Positions 23,401 through 31,734 are shown, counted from the stretch's first letter. The stretch: DNA of 64,000 nucleotides from Chrysogorgia sp. JL179-B06 (GCA_035772405.1 JAYKKM010000196.1:3893001-3957000), one strand, 5' to 3'. Numbers and translations are program-made. The notes: generated from the sequence alone by a model not told the origin.

Positions 23401-26400
23401 TCCATCACTAGTGATAAAAAAGCGACAGGTTCAAATCCCTTCTATGTCCCATACGATCCCTCACTAGTGATAAAAAAGTTGCATGGTTCAATTCCCTTCT
23501 ATGGTTCAATTCCCTTCTATGTCCCATACGATCCCTCACTAGTGATAAAAAAGTTGCATGGTTCAATTCCCTTCTATGTCCCAGACGATCCCTCACTAGT
23601 GATAAAAAAGTTGCATGGTTCAATTCCCTTCTATGGTTCAATTCCCTTCTATGTCCCATACGATCCCTCACTAGTGATAAAAAAGTTGCATGGTTCAATT
23701 CCCTTCTATGGTTCAATTCCCTTCTATGTCCCATACGATCCCTCACTAGTGATAAAAAAGTTGCATGGTTCAATTCCCTTCTATGGTTCAATTCCCTTCT
23801 ATGTCGCTCACAATCCTTCACTAGTGATCAGATGGCTACATCTGATCACTAGATCGATTCCTTTCCATGAAGAAGTATTCCAGTTACGGAGCCTATAATT
23901 ATGAAGTATAATGCAAATATAAAAATGTGTGATGAAAACATTTTAAATTTAGCAAATTTGTAAAATATATTTTTCAAGTTAATTGTAGTTTTTAAATACT
24001 AAGATTAGTTAGGGAAACGAATTAACAAATATTTTGGTATTTTTATAATCATTGTCATCACATTGTAAATTAGCATAGTCAGCTATTAAATTTGTAATAA
24101 ATTGTCATTAAAGTGTCTATGAAATGAAAGTTAAGTTTGACTCCGAAATTCGAACTCCGAAATTGATTAGAAATGGTAATTTAGAGTTCTTTCATATCTC
24201 ACGTCGTCCTTGAGATATTTAGACTATTGTGATTGCAAATAAGATAACCTATATGACGTCAAGATGTTTCTATATTTTTAGAAAATCAAGTATATCTTTG
24301 GGATTATTCTACGAAATCACTTGAAACTTTGCACAATACGACACTTCGTGGCACCTAACAGCATTACATCGGAATAAATTAATTTACTATTTTTAATTTC
24401 GTGATATTCTAAAAATGTAGAAACATCTTGACGTCATATATGTTATCCATTTGGATATCACACAAGTCTAAATATCTCAAGAACGACACGAGAGGTGAAG
24501 GCTAAAAGGGATGACTCAAAAGGACCTTTACATTTTTTAGAACTACTAATCCTAACCCTAATCTCAATCCTAATCCCAACCATAACCTTGATCCTAACCT
24601 TGATCCTAATCTTAAACCTAACCCTAACCGTAGCTATCCATAACCTAACGAAAAATAAAAACCAGAAAGGTCCTTTTGAGTCATCCCTTTTAGCCTTCCC
24701 CGACATGAGATATGAAACCTCTAAATGACATGAGATATGAAACTACAGTATTTCTAATCATTTTTGTAATTCATTTAAATAAGACAAACTTAATTTTCTA
24801 TTATGATGCTATATTTTTACTGTTGTTCTAAAATACCACTTCTTTCTTATTGTTATTTTTCAAGGAAACATGCAATCAACTAAACAAACGACACCATATG
24901 GCACAACTTGCATCACGAGCTTCAGTTGAACTTCACACACAGGTACATTGTTTATATTGTGTTTTTGCATAAAGTAGTGCGTGTTGGCTTGGCATATTGG
25001 TAAAATAATTTTTAATAGGTTCATTGGTTATCCTTCCCTACCATCGTTCGATGATATTTAGTATATGTAGCATCCTAAAGTATATTCATCTATGACGTTC
25101 TTGTTATCTAAAGTTTTTTAATTGTTGTGTCTTCTTGAGTATTTCTACGCAATTTATTTTTATTTGGTTAAATGCTCGATTTTCTGATTCCTGTTGAAAT
25201 AAGGAAAATTGAGAAAAAAACGTCGCCATTTTGGACCATGGGAATGGAAATTTTGTTCAAAGGGAATGGGTCTACTGTGACGTATTTCCAGAACTCAGGT
25301 TATCAGTTCTACAATAGTTCTTCACTTGAGAAAAGTCGTTGTACGACTGAAGAAGTGCGAAGAAATACCAGATATATACACTTTCGAGATATATACACTT
25401 ACGTTTCGTTCTGAGATTACGTCACAATCCTCTCTCTCCCCAGATCTCCTTTACGCGGTCGTGGTCCAATATGTGTTTGCTTTAACAGGGCACAGAAATT
25501 CGAGTATTTAACCAAATAAGACATTTAATGAAAAAATGTTGGCGTTAACGGCACTTTAAAGCATTTATGTGTCTTGTGGAACAGTAGATCACTATGTCAT
25601 CATTGAATTGAGTACTTGCGTGCAAGCTCATTGTGAGAATTCATGTCATATTAGCGAACACAGCTGCTTAAGCTTACCTTGATCTTATCAATACGTCCAT
25701 CACTTTTAGATATTCGCCTATTCTATTCGTAAGAGTTTCTTTTAATAATAGTGCTTCCTAAATTGTTTCGCGTGTGGTCCTCGTTGTATCATTTACATTC
25801 GAAATTTACGCTGGTTATCTTGGCTTGGATACATGTATGCACTGCGTACCTATGTTTACATAATATGATTGATTCATTTTCAGTTGTTTTTCAAAGATCG
25901 TGTGGTGGTTGAAGAAGCTTTTATTCTCTTCGTGAGAAAGAATGCTCTTCAAGTATTAATCCCAAAGTTTGGTATTGAAGGGAATATATTCTTACGTGAA
26001 GTAACATCATCAAGTCGGTTTGACCACGAGGTAGGTAGTCACCACGTTTCATCTTGGCGTAATATGTTTTATTAACACCAAAGCGAGGTTTGAGGCGAAA
26101 AATAATGCACCGCATTCATAAAGATGCCGACCAAAAGCTAAGGCTAGTTTATATGAGTGATCACTAGAAAGCATACTTTAAAATACGGTTTCCGCGGAAA
26201 GACTGAAAACTAGTTGTTCGAGGTTTAGCATAAAGGTTTGAAAAATAAGCCTAATCCTTATACTACAACACGATATCTCTTCCTTAAAGTGCCTATAACG
26301 TCTGTGGGGATTTAACATATTTGTAATCTATGGATTCTCCTGAGATAAATTGTAATATATCTTGTCAGCTGAAAATCTCATCTTCATACACTTTTTTGCT

Positions 26401-28511
26401 GTTAAAGTTGACGGAAATGACGTCAAATCGGGCATCTGTAAAGAGGTTTTCATGTCGACAGATTCCCGATTTGACGTCATTTCCGTCAACTTTAACAGCA
26501 AAAAAGTGTATGAAGATGCGATTTTCAGCTGACAAGATATATTACAATTTATCTCAGGAGAATCCATAGATTACAAATATGTTAAATCCCCACAGACGTT
26601 ATAGGCAGGATAATGGTTAATTTAGCGGCGATCGCGAGAGTCGCGCATGCGTATGTTAGTGAATTACTATCCCACAAGCGTAGTATCTCTCACTTGTTTA
26701 TAAGTTTAGCGTGCCAAAAGATCTTGGGATTTTTTGAAGGAGTTGGGATTTTTTTTGGATTTGTTTCTCAGGGATTCGACCTTGGGATTTTTCTTGGGAT
26801 TTTTCCAGAGCAAACAGTTTCGGTTTTAAAAGCTGATTTCAATTTCAATACCCTTAAAGGCGTGTGAATTTGTACTTATGTGTAATTAAAGAAATAGATA
26901 TTCTATTTGAACGCTCTTGTTTCTCGGTTATTTGAGTCGGAGAGAGTACTCAAACGGAGATAGAGACCTGGGAACTAGTAAGGAAATTAAGCTGTGAACC
27001 TCTGGTGAACCTTGGGATTTTTTGGCAAAAAATAGGGAATCTTGGGATATTTTCAGACCTTTATTGGGATTTTTACGAAACTGGACTTGGCAACACTAAG
27101 TAGGAGAGTAGGGGCTAGGGATCGAGAAAATGTTGCCGGGGGGTTACGGTTAGGATCTTTGTTGTGTTGGGTTCTAACATCCATCTTTATTAGTTCGGTG
27201 TATAGCTTGAGACCAGTTGTAGGTACTAGGAAGTATAGGATAAATCACTATCCGTTGGATAACTCGCTATCCGTCAGATAAATCCTATCCGTCCTATAGT
27301 TTTCATAGCAAATTTATCCGTTCAATAAGATTTATTCACCATATAAGTTATCCTGGCTTTGAACAACTGGAAGCATTTTACTAAATAACATTCGAAGGTT
27401 GAGGGCTTGTTTCCATCTTCCTCTCGCTAATTTGTTTTGGGGAAAATCGACTTAATATAATAATCTACTGATGTTCTGTCACTTCAGGAATCGTCGTTAA
27501 CGGTTGGTGATATAACCTTCAGGGTATTTACAAAGATAGTAGTGCAGATAAAAGTAGAAACTTCCGCATCAAGAAATCGCTTTGTGAACGTAAGACTTGT
27601 TCAACCCTGGGTAAGTAAGATGATAGTAACTATAGACAATTGTCCATGTATCGTCAGTAACTAGACAATTTAATGTTGCTGTTGCCAGGCAAATTAATTA
27701 CCCCTGTACGTTTAGACACTATGATTAATCGTACCGATTATTTATCCTGGTGCATGTCATATAAACACGCGAAAGTAAAGCCTCTTTTCTAATCATCGCA
27801 AGAACTTGCTCGAAGTGAGTAGGTCAGCATTAGATTCCATCAACCTAAGCTCCAAAATTGAGAGGCCTGAGAACGAAGCTTGCAGAAGCTTGTCTCAAAG
27901 TTTCTCTCGATTTGGAGCTTATATAGGTGCATGGTATCTAATGCTTTTCTAGTTCTTGCGATGTTTGGAAAAAGGCTTTACAAACTGGATTCGCGAGAAA
28001 ATGTCTCAATATTCTCTTGAGTAAATCCACTACTAAAGTAAATGGTCTGAACCTAGGAGTATCATTAGATGTGTGAAGTTGAACGTCCAGGTTGTTGTAT
28101 AGTCTTGAGAAAGACTATTGTTGGTACGGCCTCAGCGGCGGTCATCTTCAGAGTTGAGTAAAGTGTGTTTCTCAGGTTTGCCTATGTATACGCGTCTGCA
28201 GTTCATTACGTCATCGTAATGATAAGGCCGTCGAATTGTCAGTCACCACCAATAGTCTTTCTCACGACTACAACAACCTTGACGATCAACTCCATACTTC
28301 TAATAAATCTACTCCATAACATTTTCATAAATTCACCTTTGGTCCGTTGCGCGCTACATAATTTGCGCAGGGTTCATGCATTCCACTTATTGTTCATGCC
28401 TTTCATACATTTACCTATATGTAGGTGCCAGGATTGAGTGTGGAGTTATCAGAAGAGGATCAAACAACCGATAACATTGAACCAGATTTTAAAAAGCTAC
28501 GAACTGTTTAA
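2282..28511 (+). CDS. DIS3: DIS3/RRP44 exosome ribonuclease, 3' 13 exons (partial gene)
   Basis: DIS3 is the processive 3'-5' exoribonuclease of the RNA exosome, degrading and trimming RNA in nucleus and cytoplasm. The exons are 2282-2428, 4505-4621, 7715-7881, 12281-12365, 13329-13456, 16785-16871, 17936-18092, 20698-20918, 21660-21750, 24865-24942, 25884-26030, 27488-27610 and 28425-28511. All have AG acceptors and GT donors, and every phase joins correctly into about 544 residues ending in TAA. The order is end of CSD2 (about 1-45), RNB (about 55-400) and S1 (about 440-535). The RNB signature [13 protein letters not shown] carries aspartates at partial residues 66, 72, 74 and 75, so the hydrolytic site looks intact; SPIRRY follows near residue 325. 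The human protein has 958 residues, so the PIN domain and CSD1 lie upstream of the window. The tail is short and lacks the lysine-rich end of human DIS3. No canonical AATAAA lies within 300 bp of the stop. Family assignment is very secure: [24 protein letters not shown] blocks are diagnostic of DIS3 rather than DIS3L. Confidence 0.96.
2832..3280. repeat. foldback-like element with AAGAACCT ends
   Basis: ATAAGAACCTGTTTTAGG and GGTTCTTAT at the left are echoed by several AAGAACCT and AGGTTCTTAT segments at 3170-3275. The interior is AT-rich with no supported coding. It lies in the DIS3 intron 2429-4504. Confidence 0.45.
3429..3687 (+). pseudogene. unrecognised short coding-like relic
   Basis: ATG at 3429 opens [18 protein letters not shown], then TAG-TGA. 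The frame continues open as acidic [13 protein letters not shown] and [17 protein letters not shown] to 3687. The composition looks protein-like, but I recognise no family. It sits inside a DIS3 intron on the same strand and could be a mobile-element remnant. Confidence 0.25.
3781..4205 (+). repeat. dispersed repeat, inverted copy at 58330-58775
   Basis: Starting with AAGTGCCTATGAAACGAA, this block shares long matches with the reverse complement of 58330-58775, for example the TTGGTCGATTTTGAGGCTTAA-type segment and the AAAAGTGGTCA segment. The frame open at 58331 is this repeat read backwards, not a gene. Confidence 0.7.
4505..4621 (+). CDS. DIS3: DIS3 exon with RNB catalytic aspartates
   Basis: This exon has 39 codons, phase 0 at both ends, with a tttttag acceptor and a gtacgt donor. 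It encodes the metal-binding RNB signature [14 protein letters not shown], with all four acidic residues present. Confidence 0.96.
4690..5203 (-). CDS. unrecognised antisense exon within a DIS3 intron
   Basis: On the minus strand a 40-nt pyrimidine tract ends CTCTTAG at 5204. The frame is closed by that TAG immediately upstream but open for about 170 codons after it: [56 protein letters not shown], then [10 protein letters not shown] and [12 protein letters not shown]. Base composition is richer in G and C than the flanks, and the protein resembles the disordered, Ser/Asn-rich region of a transcription regulator, but I recognise no family. The 3' end is uncertain (possible donors near 4680-4700). 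It may be an exon of a nested antisense gene or a captured gene fragment. Neighbouring exons were not found. Confidence 0.4.
5330..6423. repeat. 20-bp minisatellite, about 54 units
   Basis: The unit is CATTCTCCCACTTTACCTTT with C/T and one-base variants, and some 17-bp short units (CACTCCCACTTTACTTTT). It is strongly pyrimidine-biased on +. It lies in the DIS3 intron 4622-7714. Confidence 0.95.
6660..6894 (-). pseudogene. retroelement ORF C-terminal fragment
   Basis: The open frame ends [20 protein letters not shown] and [16 protein letters not shown]. The FTPLVFS-GG-G segment is typical of C-termini of reverse-transcriptase polyproteins found in many invertebrate genomes. It is truncated at both ends; class not determined. 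Confidence 0.5.
7085..7510 (-). pseudogene. CR1/L2-type LINE, C-terminal remnant
   Basis: Across two frames the minus strand reads LQRI-N-AAR-like, [23 protein letters not shown] and then [16 protein letters not shown] and [15 protein letters not shown]. This is the standard C-terminal end of a non-LTR reverse transcriptase. Stops and frameshifts show it is dead. It ends just before the duplicated DIS3 splice acceptor. Confidence 0.75.
7565..7742 (+). repeat. tandem duplication of a DIS3 splice acceptor and exon start
   Basis: A segment of about 88 bp, with TTTTTACAACCGTGACTTAA, the ATGTTTCATGTTAG acceptor and the first 28 exon bases, occurs twice. Copy 1 starts at 7565, with its acceptor ending at 7626. 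Copy 2 starts at 7653, with its acceptor ending at 7714. Copy 1 has GTTGCAGTGTTC where the real exon has GTTGGTGTTC, and it is out of frame. Confidence 0.9.
7715..7881 (+). CDS. DIS3: DIS3 exon ([11 protein letters not shown])
   Basis: This exon has 167 nt, starts in phase 0 and ends after AG of an Arg codon. It encodes [11 protein letters not shown] and [16 protein letters not shown]. The acceptor region and first 28 bases have a degraded tandem copy 88 bp upstream; only this downstream copy continues into an open, conserved frame. Confidence 0.96.
8909..9549. mobile_element. nested foldback element
   Basis: Outer arms (GGTTAAAGATAAAATTCGAT, TATTTAAATAGG and complements near 9456-9547) enclose inner palindromes rich in GGGGAATTCGA and TAATATTTCGTCGAATTCCCC. 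It lies in the DIS3 intron 7882-12280. The flanking 7882-8908 holds fragments with TCCATACAGACCT and no gene. Confidence 0.7.
10061..12184. repeat. 28-29-bp minisatellite, about 75 units
   Basis: The unit is CGTACATTGTCGTATGATTG followed by TCATACTGG, TCATTCTGG or TCATATGG. The last 450 bp change to a related form CGTATACATTGTCGTATATG. Open frames on both strands (RQSYDNV-, YDCH-GVHC-type peptides) come from the repeat. Confidence 0.95.
12281..12365 (+). CDS. DIS3: DIS3 exon ([12 protein letters not shown])
   Basis: This exon has 85 nt. Its first base completes the Arg codon from the previous exon and it ends in phase 0 before gtatag. It encodes [16 protein letters not shown]. It lies just downstream of the 28-29-bp minisatellite. 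Confidence 0.95.
12774..12928. repeat. palindromic foldback element
   Basis: ATTATCGAGTTATAATGGCA and its complement face each other around a centre with AAACACTCGGCTATCGCCTC. It lies just downstream of a DIS3 exon. Confidence 0.75.
13060..13180 (-). repeat. dispersed repeat shared with 35505-35650
   Basis: On minus, TTTTCCGTGTTTCCAT, AACACGAG/ATACGAG, TTTGGGAGAACGAGAAAT and a short GGCGAGTG-type stretch match 35505-35650 on plus. Both read GEREI in one frame. Origin unknown. Confidence 0.55.
13329..13456 (+). CDS. DIS3: DIS3 exon ([16 protein letters not shown])
   Basis: This exon has 128 nt and starts in phase 0 with [13 protein letters not shown]. It ends after the GG of a Gly codon at a gtattt donor. 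It is strongly conserved with animal DIS3. Confidence 0.95.
13515..15360. repeat. 22-bp minisatellite with a longer higher-order block
   Basis: The basic unit is GAGAGCTGTAGAGTTAGAGA plus TA, with shorter variants. A longer block with GCTAGAACGCCATAGAGCTA and AGAGCGCTATATAGAGC recurs about seven times, giving a two-level structure. It is purine-rich on + and lies in the DIS3 intron 13457-16784. Confidence 0.93.
15361..15600 (+). repeat. degenerate GTTGGAGTTTG-rich low-complexity tract
   Basis: Variants of GGTTGGAGTTTGTGGTT follow the minisatellite. No coding seen. Confidence 0.5.
15635..16512. mobile_element. foldback DNA element, about 880 bp
   Basis: Outer arms ATATGAAAAAGAGAAATAAG and AACTTCAATGTGTCGAAAAG pair with 16452-16510. 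Inner arms with CATATCGGACGGGACTGGGA and GAGCAAATACATTGCCCTCG pair with 16287-16400. No transposase frame. Confidence 0.8.
16785..16871 (+). CDS. DIS3: DIS3 exon ([17 protein letters not shown])
   Basis: This exon has 87 nt. Its first T completes the Gly codon. It encodes [20 protein letters not shown] and ends after AG of an Arg codon at gtatag. Confidence 0.95.
17490..17797. repeat. second inverted pair of tRNA-derived units
   Basis: A minus-strand unit (17528-17604) and a plus-strand unit (17684-17760) face outward with AT-rich sequence between. They show GGTAGCTCAATGGTTAGAGC (A box) and GGTTCGATTCC (exact B box). A 7-bp acceptor-like stem GTCTCGG/TCGGGAC forms in the plus copy. Tails share GAGCTTGACGATCGTC with the 599-966 element. 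Confidence 0.75.
17936..18092 (+). CDS. DIS3: DIS3 exon ([19 protein letters not shown])
   Basis: This exon has 157 nt. Its first G completes the Arg codon. It encodes [20 protein letters not shown] and a [16 protein letters not shown] end in phase 0. The motif is diagnostic of the DIS3 family. Confidence 0.96.
18559..18587 (+). repeat. poly-G tract
   Basis: A run of G broken by one C near its end. It creates an artificial Gly-rich frame at 18245-18637, which is not a gene. Confidence 0.9.
18650..18845 (+). mobile_element. half copy of an ACTTTAACAGCAAAAAAGT foldback family
   Basis: GACATCACATCCGATAACAT, TTAACAGCAAAAAAGTTCAT and GCTGACAAGATATATTATGA match the right arms of the complete palindromes at 26287-26608 and 62107-62420. 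Confidence 0.7.
18846..19366. mobile_element. foldback MITE with TTTAAAGGGACACTCC ends
   Basis: Arms of about 150 bp (AAAGGGACACTCCGGGCCAA and CATTCCTATCAATTTAGTTG) pair across a centre of about 200 bp. TTTAAA/TTTAAA at both ends may be the target duplication. Confidence 0.85.
19418..20270. mobile_element. large foldback element, about 850 bp
   Basis: Arms of about 340 bp (AAAGTGTATATGACATGAAA, TTGATATCTTTTCTAGTTCC, AGGCCCCTTGAACGGATTTT) pair nearly perfectly around a 130-bp centre. No coding capacity. Confidence 0.88.
20279..20375. repeat. short palindrome
   Basis: ATATATCATACACGAGAAGG and CTTTCGAGTGTATGATATA face each other around TTTATTATCTGATT repeats. Confidence 0.7.
20698..20918 (+). 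CDS. DIS3: DIS3 exon (RNB C-terminal half)
   Basis: This exon has 221 nt with a ttcag acceptor. It encodes [19 protein letters not shown] and [16 protein letters not shown], ending after AG of the second Arg of the RNA-binding SPIRRY motif. Confidence 0.96.
21375..21452 (-). repeat. tRNA-like SINE fragment
   Basis: On minus, GCGTAGTCTAATGGTTAG resembles an A box and AGGTTCCAAACCGCG a degraded B box. A telomere-like CTAACCCTAACCCTAG lies nearby at about 21284-21299. Confidence 0.4.
21660..21750 (+). CDS. DIS3: DIS3 exon (RNB end, [10 protein letters not shown])
   Basis: This exon has 91 nt. Its first G completes Arg, giving [17 protein letters not shown]. It ends in phase 0 with a CAG/gtaaaa donor. 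Confidence 0.95.
21980..22410 (+). repeat. 56-bp tandem array resembling a tRNA 3' half (array 1, 8 units)
   Basis: The unit contains CACTAGTGATCAAAAGGCTG then CAGGTTCAATTCCCTTCTAT. This resembles a tRNA anticodon-arm plus T-arm, with a B-box-like GGTTCAATTCC in most units and no A box. It lies in the DIS3 intron 21751-24864. Confidence 0.85.
22917..22944 (+). repeat. poly-G tract
   Basis: About 28 consecutive G. The surrounding 22411-23050 has no recognised gene. Confidence 0.95.
23050..23880 (+). repeat. 56-bp tandem array resembling a tRNA 3' half (array 2, 13 units)
   Basis: Same unit as array 1, with later units gaining an internal duplication of GTTCAATTCCCTTCTATG. Long frames on both strands (137 and 143 codons) come from the repeat. 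Confidence 0.88.
24110..24815. mobile_element. foldback element with a nested MITE
   Basis: Outer arms (AAGTGTCTATGAAATGAAAG, CTTGAGATATTTAGAC and complements) enclose paired AAACATCTTGACGTCATAT segments. The family recurs, cut by the window end, at 63600-64000. Confidence 0.75.
24500..24697. mobile_element. nested palindromic MITE with telomere-like centre
   Basis: The ends GGCTAAAAGGGATGACTCAA and its complement flank degenerate AATCCTAACCCTAA repeats. It interrupts the right arm of the 24110-24815 element. Confidence 0.8.
24865..24942 (+). CDS. DIS3: DIS3 exon (RNB to S1 linker)
   Basis: This exon has 26 codons in phase 0, encoding [20 protein letters not shown]. The acceptor reads ttttcaag, so aag precedes the exon in place of the usual cag or tag. 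The product joins cleanly to the next exon. Confidence 0.93.
25884..26030 (+). CDS. DIS3: DIS3 exon (S1 start)
   Basis: This exon has 49 codons in phase 0. It encodes [20 protein letters not shown] and [13 protein letters not shown], the start of the S1 RNA-binding barrel. Confidence 0.95.
26287..26608. mobile_element. near-perfect palindromic MITE
   Basis: Arms of about 140 bp with ACGTCTGTGGGGATTTAACA, CAGCTGAAAATC and TTAAAGTTGACGGAAATGAC pair around a 40-bp centre. Ends carry AAAGTGCCTATAAC. The open frames of 79 codons on both strands are the palindrome. Confidence 0.9.
26690..27075 (+). repeat. degenerate TTGGGATTTTT repeats
   Basis: Seven imperfect copies of CTTGGGATTTTT are scattered here. 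No conserved protein; the local open frames follow the repeat. Confidence 0.5.
27488..27610 (+). CDS. DIS3: DIS3 exon (S1 end)
   Basis: This exon has 41 codons in phase 0. It encodes [19 protein letters not shown] and [10 protein letters not shown], matching the C-terminal S1 strands of DIS3, and ends at gtaagt. Confidence 0.93.
28425..28511 (+). CDS. DIS3: DIS3 terminal exon and stop
   Basis: This exon has 28 codons plus TAA. It begins [11 protein letters not shown] and ends KKLRTV. Human DIS3 has a longer lysine-rich tail; here only KK-LR remains. The acceptor is atatgtag. Confidence 0.9.
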   Translation: MPGLSVELSEEDQTTDNIEPDFKKLRTV

Positions 28512-28642
28512 AAATTATCTTTTTATGTACGATATTTTTCTAACAATTATCAATAGACATTACCTGAAATAACGTCACTGCTCACGAAACAATGGCTCCA
28601 ACTCGAGGTTGAAAATAAGATCATAATGCCTTCGACCTTACC

Positions 28643-28946
28643 TCTGACGCTGGGTCGTGGCTAGACGGTACACTCGCAGTTGAGGTGACCGTGAGGTACT
28701 AGGTCTGAGTCGTCTTCTAAATGAGAGATTGTTTCGATCGGACATGTCTGTATGATGAAATACATCATGGAATTGCTAACCCCAAAACAACTTAGATCCT
28801 AACTCCCCGCCTAATGGGTTTTCTAACCCCCCGCCTAATGGTTTTCTAATACTAACCTTAATACTAATAAAAAGGATCGTCCAGAAGACGACTCAGACCT
28901 AGTACGGTCACCTCAACTGCGAGTGTACCATCTAGCCACGACCCTG
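28643..28946. mobile_element. MITE with GGGTCGTGGCTAGA ends
   Basis: GGGTCGTGGCTAGACGGTAC and AGGTCTGAGTCGTCTTCT face their complements at 28875-28946. Related to 36746-36967. Confidence 0.85.
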
Positions 28947-30310
28947 ACGCTGCTCTGTTTACATGAAATGGATTGACAGTCAAATCGGATAGAAAAACGC
29001 CATTGAAGTCAATCCGGGTACATTGAGAATCCGATCTCACGAAGCCGACAATGCATTCTTTAATCATCGCGCATACGCGTACGCGAATTAGAGAATATCA
29101 CTGTTTTTCGAATCAAACCGTTTTTACATGAAGTAGACCGGAAACTTACGAGTCGACTGACTTCAGCCATCCGTTTTGATTGGGTTGAAAAATTCAATCT
29201 TTTTCTTGTAAACACAACACTTAGGAGCTGTTCATATTAGCCTGGCTAGCCCGGCCAACCGGGCCACTGACTCGTTTGATTAGGATGTTACTGCGGCTTT
29301 AAAACTCGCGTAAAATAAATGTTAAAAGAAACATTGGTTTAGTTTAGATGCAGAAGCATCCTTAAATTGATTTAAATCTTCTTTTGTGTCCCGGGAAATA
29401 CGAACAGCCCCTTAATCCGCTTCTTGTAAATAGGGCCTAACTTATAACTGCGTCGGAGCACACCCATGCAATTGAATTGAAACTTTTTATCCAGAATTAC
29501 GTTTCGATCGAGTTTTATTCATCAAAATAATAATCAACAGAACAGCGGCTCTGTAAGATACATGTATATATGACTTTTAGTTTTAAGAACCCTGTTGTTG
29601 AAAGACCAAATGACATATTAAACCTGTATTGAAATCTTTTCTGATTTTTCTATTTCATCATGTTCTGTGTGATTAGATTTAGTTCAAACGTCTCAGGACA
29701 AAACATTTGAATTTGAACATTTTATTGCAAAAGAAAACTGGGTCGCCACTATACTATCAAGTTTTGTGATTGGTTGATTAAAACAATAAAACGATAGAAT
29801 CAACCACAAAGAAACCAATGTCCTAACCCTAACCACTTTTGTTCCATGAAGCCAATCACAAAACCTGTTCATTTTAGGTACGTATATTTACCGAGAAAAC
29901 TTCAACGTAAAAGGTAAAGTATTTTATTTAACAAATAAATATTTGCTGTAATGGGAACATGAAGACGTACGTGTCTTTCCTCTAATAGATCATGGCTAAC
30001 AACCAATGAGAAAGAGCATAGTAAACAGGTTATTGTATAAACTGAGATAGAAAATGAGTCTCGACCAATCAGAACCTGCGTAAGACACTTGTTATTTTAT
30101 AAACTGCGATAGAAACATTAATGACGCCATGTCAACCGATACCTGAAAACACTCGGCTTCACTTGTGTTTCCATTTTCCCTGTTGAAAGGACGGCTCACG
30201 TCAGATCACGTCAAATCACGTCAGACGATTACTTTTGTCTTTTCCATGCCCCAGAAACTTCAATAAGCATTTTGAACGGTTTATCTTCAATTTTTATTGA
30301 ATAAAAAATA
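28947..30310. other. intergenic, no gene recognised
   Basis: AT-rich sequence downstream of DIS3. Short inverted segments (TTGTGATTGG near 29765 and CCAATCACAAAAC near 29863) and a TCCTAACCCTAACC tract suggest further decayed MITEs. AATAAA occurs at 29314 and 29785. Confidence 0.4.
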
Positions 30311-30437
30311 GATTCCATTTCGCCGTTGTCTGTTCAGTTATATAGATGCACAGTTAGAGATGTTCAGTTATAGACGTGGTTACCACGTTCTGACGTCATC
30401 TGTGCATCTATAACTGAACAACGGCAAAATGGAATCT
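30311..30437. repeat. palindrome, GATTCCATTT ends
   Basis: GATTCCATTTCGCCGTTGT and TAACTGAACAACGGCAAAAT pair, with GATGCACAG/CTGTGCATC inside. Confidence 0.75.
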
Positions 30438-30527
30438 ATTTGTATTAGAATCTATTTTCTTTGTTGTAAGATGCTATTTAATAAAACAAATAGAAAATGG
30501 CTTTTGTATCTGTGTACTTTGATAAAA

Positions 30528-30622
30528 ACATGAATGACGTCATTTTAACCGGACACTCAGCTTTGCCTCGTGTTTCCACTTGGCATTTTCCCAGTTGAAT
30601 TATGACGTCATTCATGTTAAGA
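30528..30622. repeat. palindrome with ATGACGTCATT ends
   Basis: ACATGAATGACGTCATTTT pairs with AATTATGACGTCATTCATGT. A related decayed copy lies at about 30100-30180. Confidence 0.65.
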
Positions 30623-31734
30623 GGCACGCAAGAAATTTTCTATTACAGACAGATAGTTTTCGGTTGGACACCAGAAGTTAGACACTTGCTATTTTATAAA
30701 ACAAATAGAAAATTACTTTTGTGTTTCCATTTAACAAATATAACTAGGAGTTCTTATCAGAAGTGAAATGCTGCCTCTGGACTGACGCTGGAGCAGTGGT
30801 ATGCCTGATCCTGAGATCAGGCATAGCATATAGCGGATCAAATGAATAGACTGTTGTCTGTAGAATCTACACCACATTGTAATATTAAAATAACATACGG
30901 TAATCATATGGCGCGTTTATAATGTCAAAATTCAATGTGACCATTTGAACGCCATATATCTAATTCGAACAACAATACTCGAAAGAGCAACTAGCCTCGC
31001 GAAGTTATAAATTTTCCTCATAATATTTTAAATCGAATAAACGAACGGGCAGTAGGCGTAAACTTGGACTGCTACTTGGACTTGTGTATGTAAAAGTACG
31101 GAGCACCGCAATTTGAAAGCCAACGTATGTAGCTATGTTTATATTGAAATAAAAGCTAATATATTGTGAGCAATGATAGTATTAAATGTAAACAATGTCG
31201 AACCGTGTAGCTTTGTTTCAATAGAAACTAATGTCACACCCATTTTAACTCGTGTGACTTTTGAAATACAGCAGCTACAGGCATGTAGAAGAACTTTTAA
31301 ATGTAATATTAACGAATGTTTTCGAAGCGCTCCGTGGAAACCCCGCGCTTGATCATACACGAATATGACATATCACGAATATCAAGGCATGTTCGATATT
31401 GCGCTTTTTTAAAAAAACTAAGTAAGTTAGCACAATAACGTTTACGTATATATTGTAGACAGATAAATTATATTTGTTTTAAGGTATAAGAGAGCTTGTA
31501 GGGTTGATTATTTGTCAAGAAACGTTCGACGTATTTGGGTTAAATTACGATGCTGTTTTTGAAGATGGCGGCCAAATTATATCTTTGCATATATATAATA
31601 AGGTCTAATGTCTAATGCACGAGTTGTTTGACTTGTCTAATGTCTTCTAACCAACGGCAACAAACAACAGTTGGTAAGTTGCATGTTCAATGACAGAAAT
31701 CCCTCACGAGGAATGAGATCATTGTTAAAAGCAT

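Noticed and set aside
5330..23880. Regular arrays that might suggest CRISPR
   Set aside because: Units are contiguous with no unique spacers, and the genome is eukaryotic.
23408..23898. 137- and 143-codon frames on both strands
   Set aside because: Both are products of the 56-bp array.
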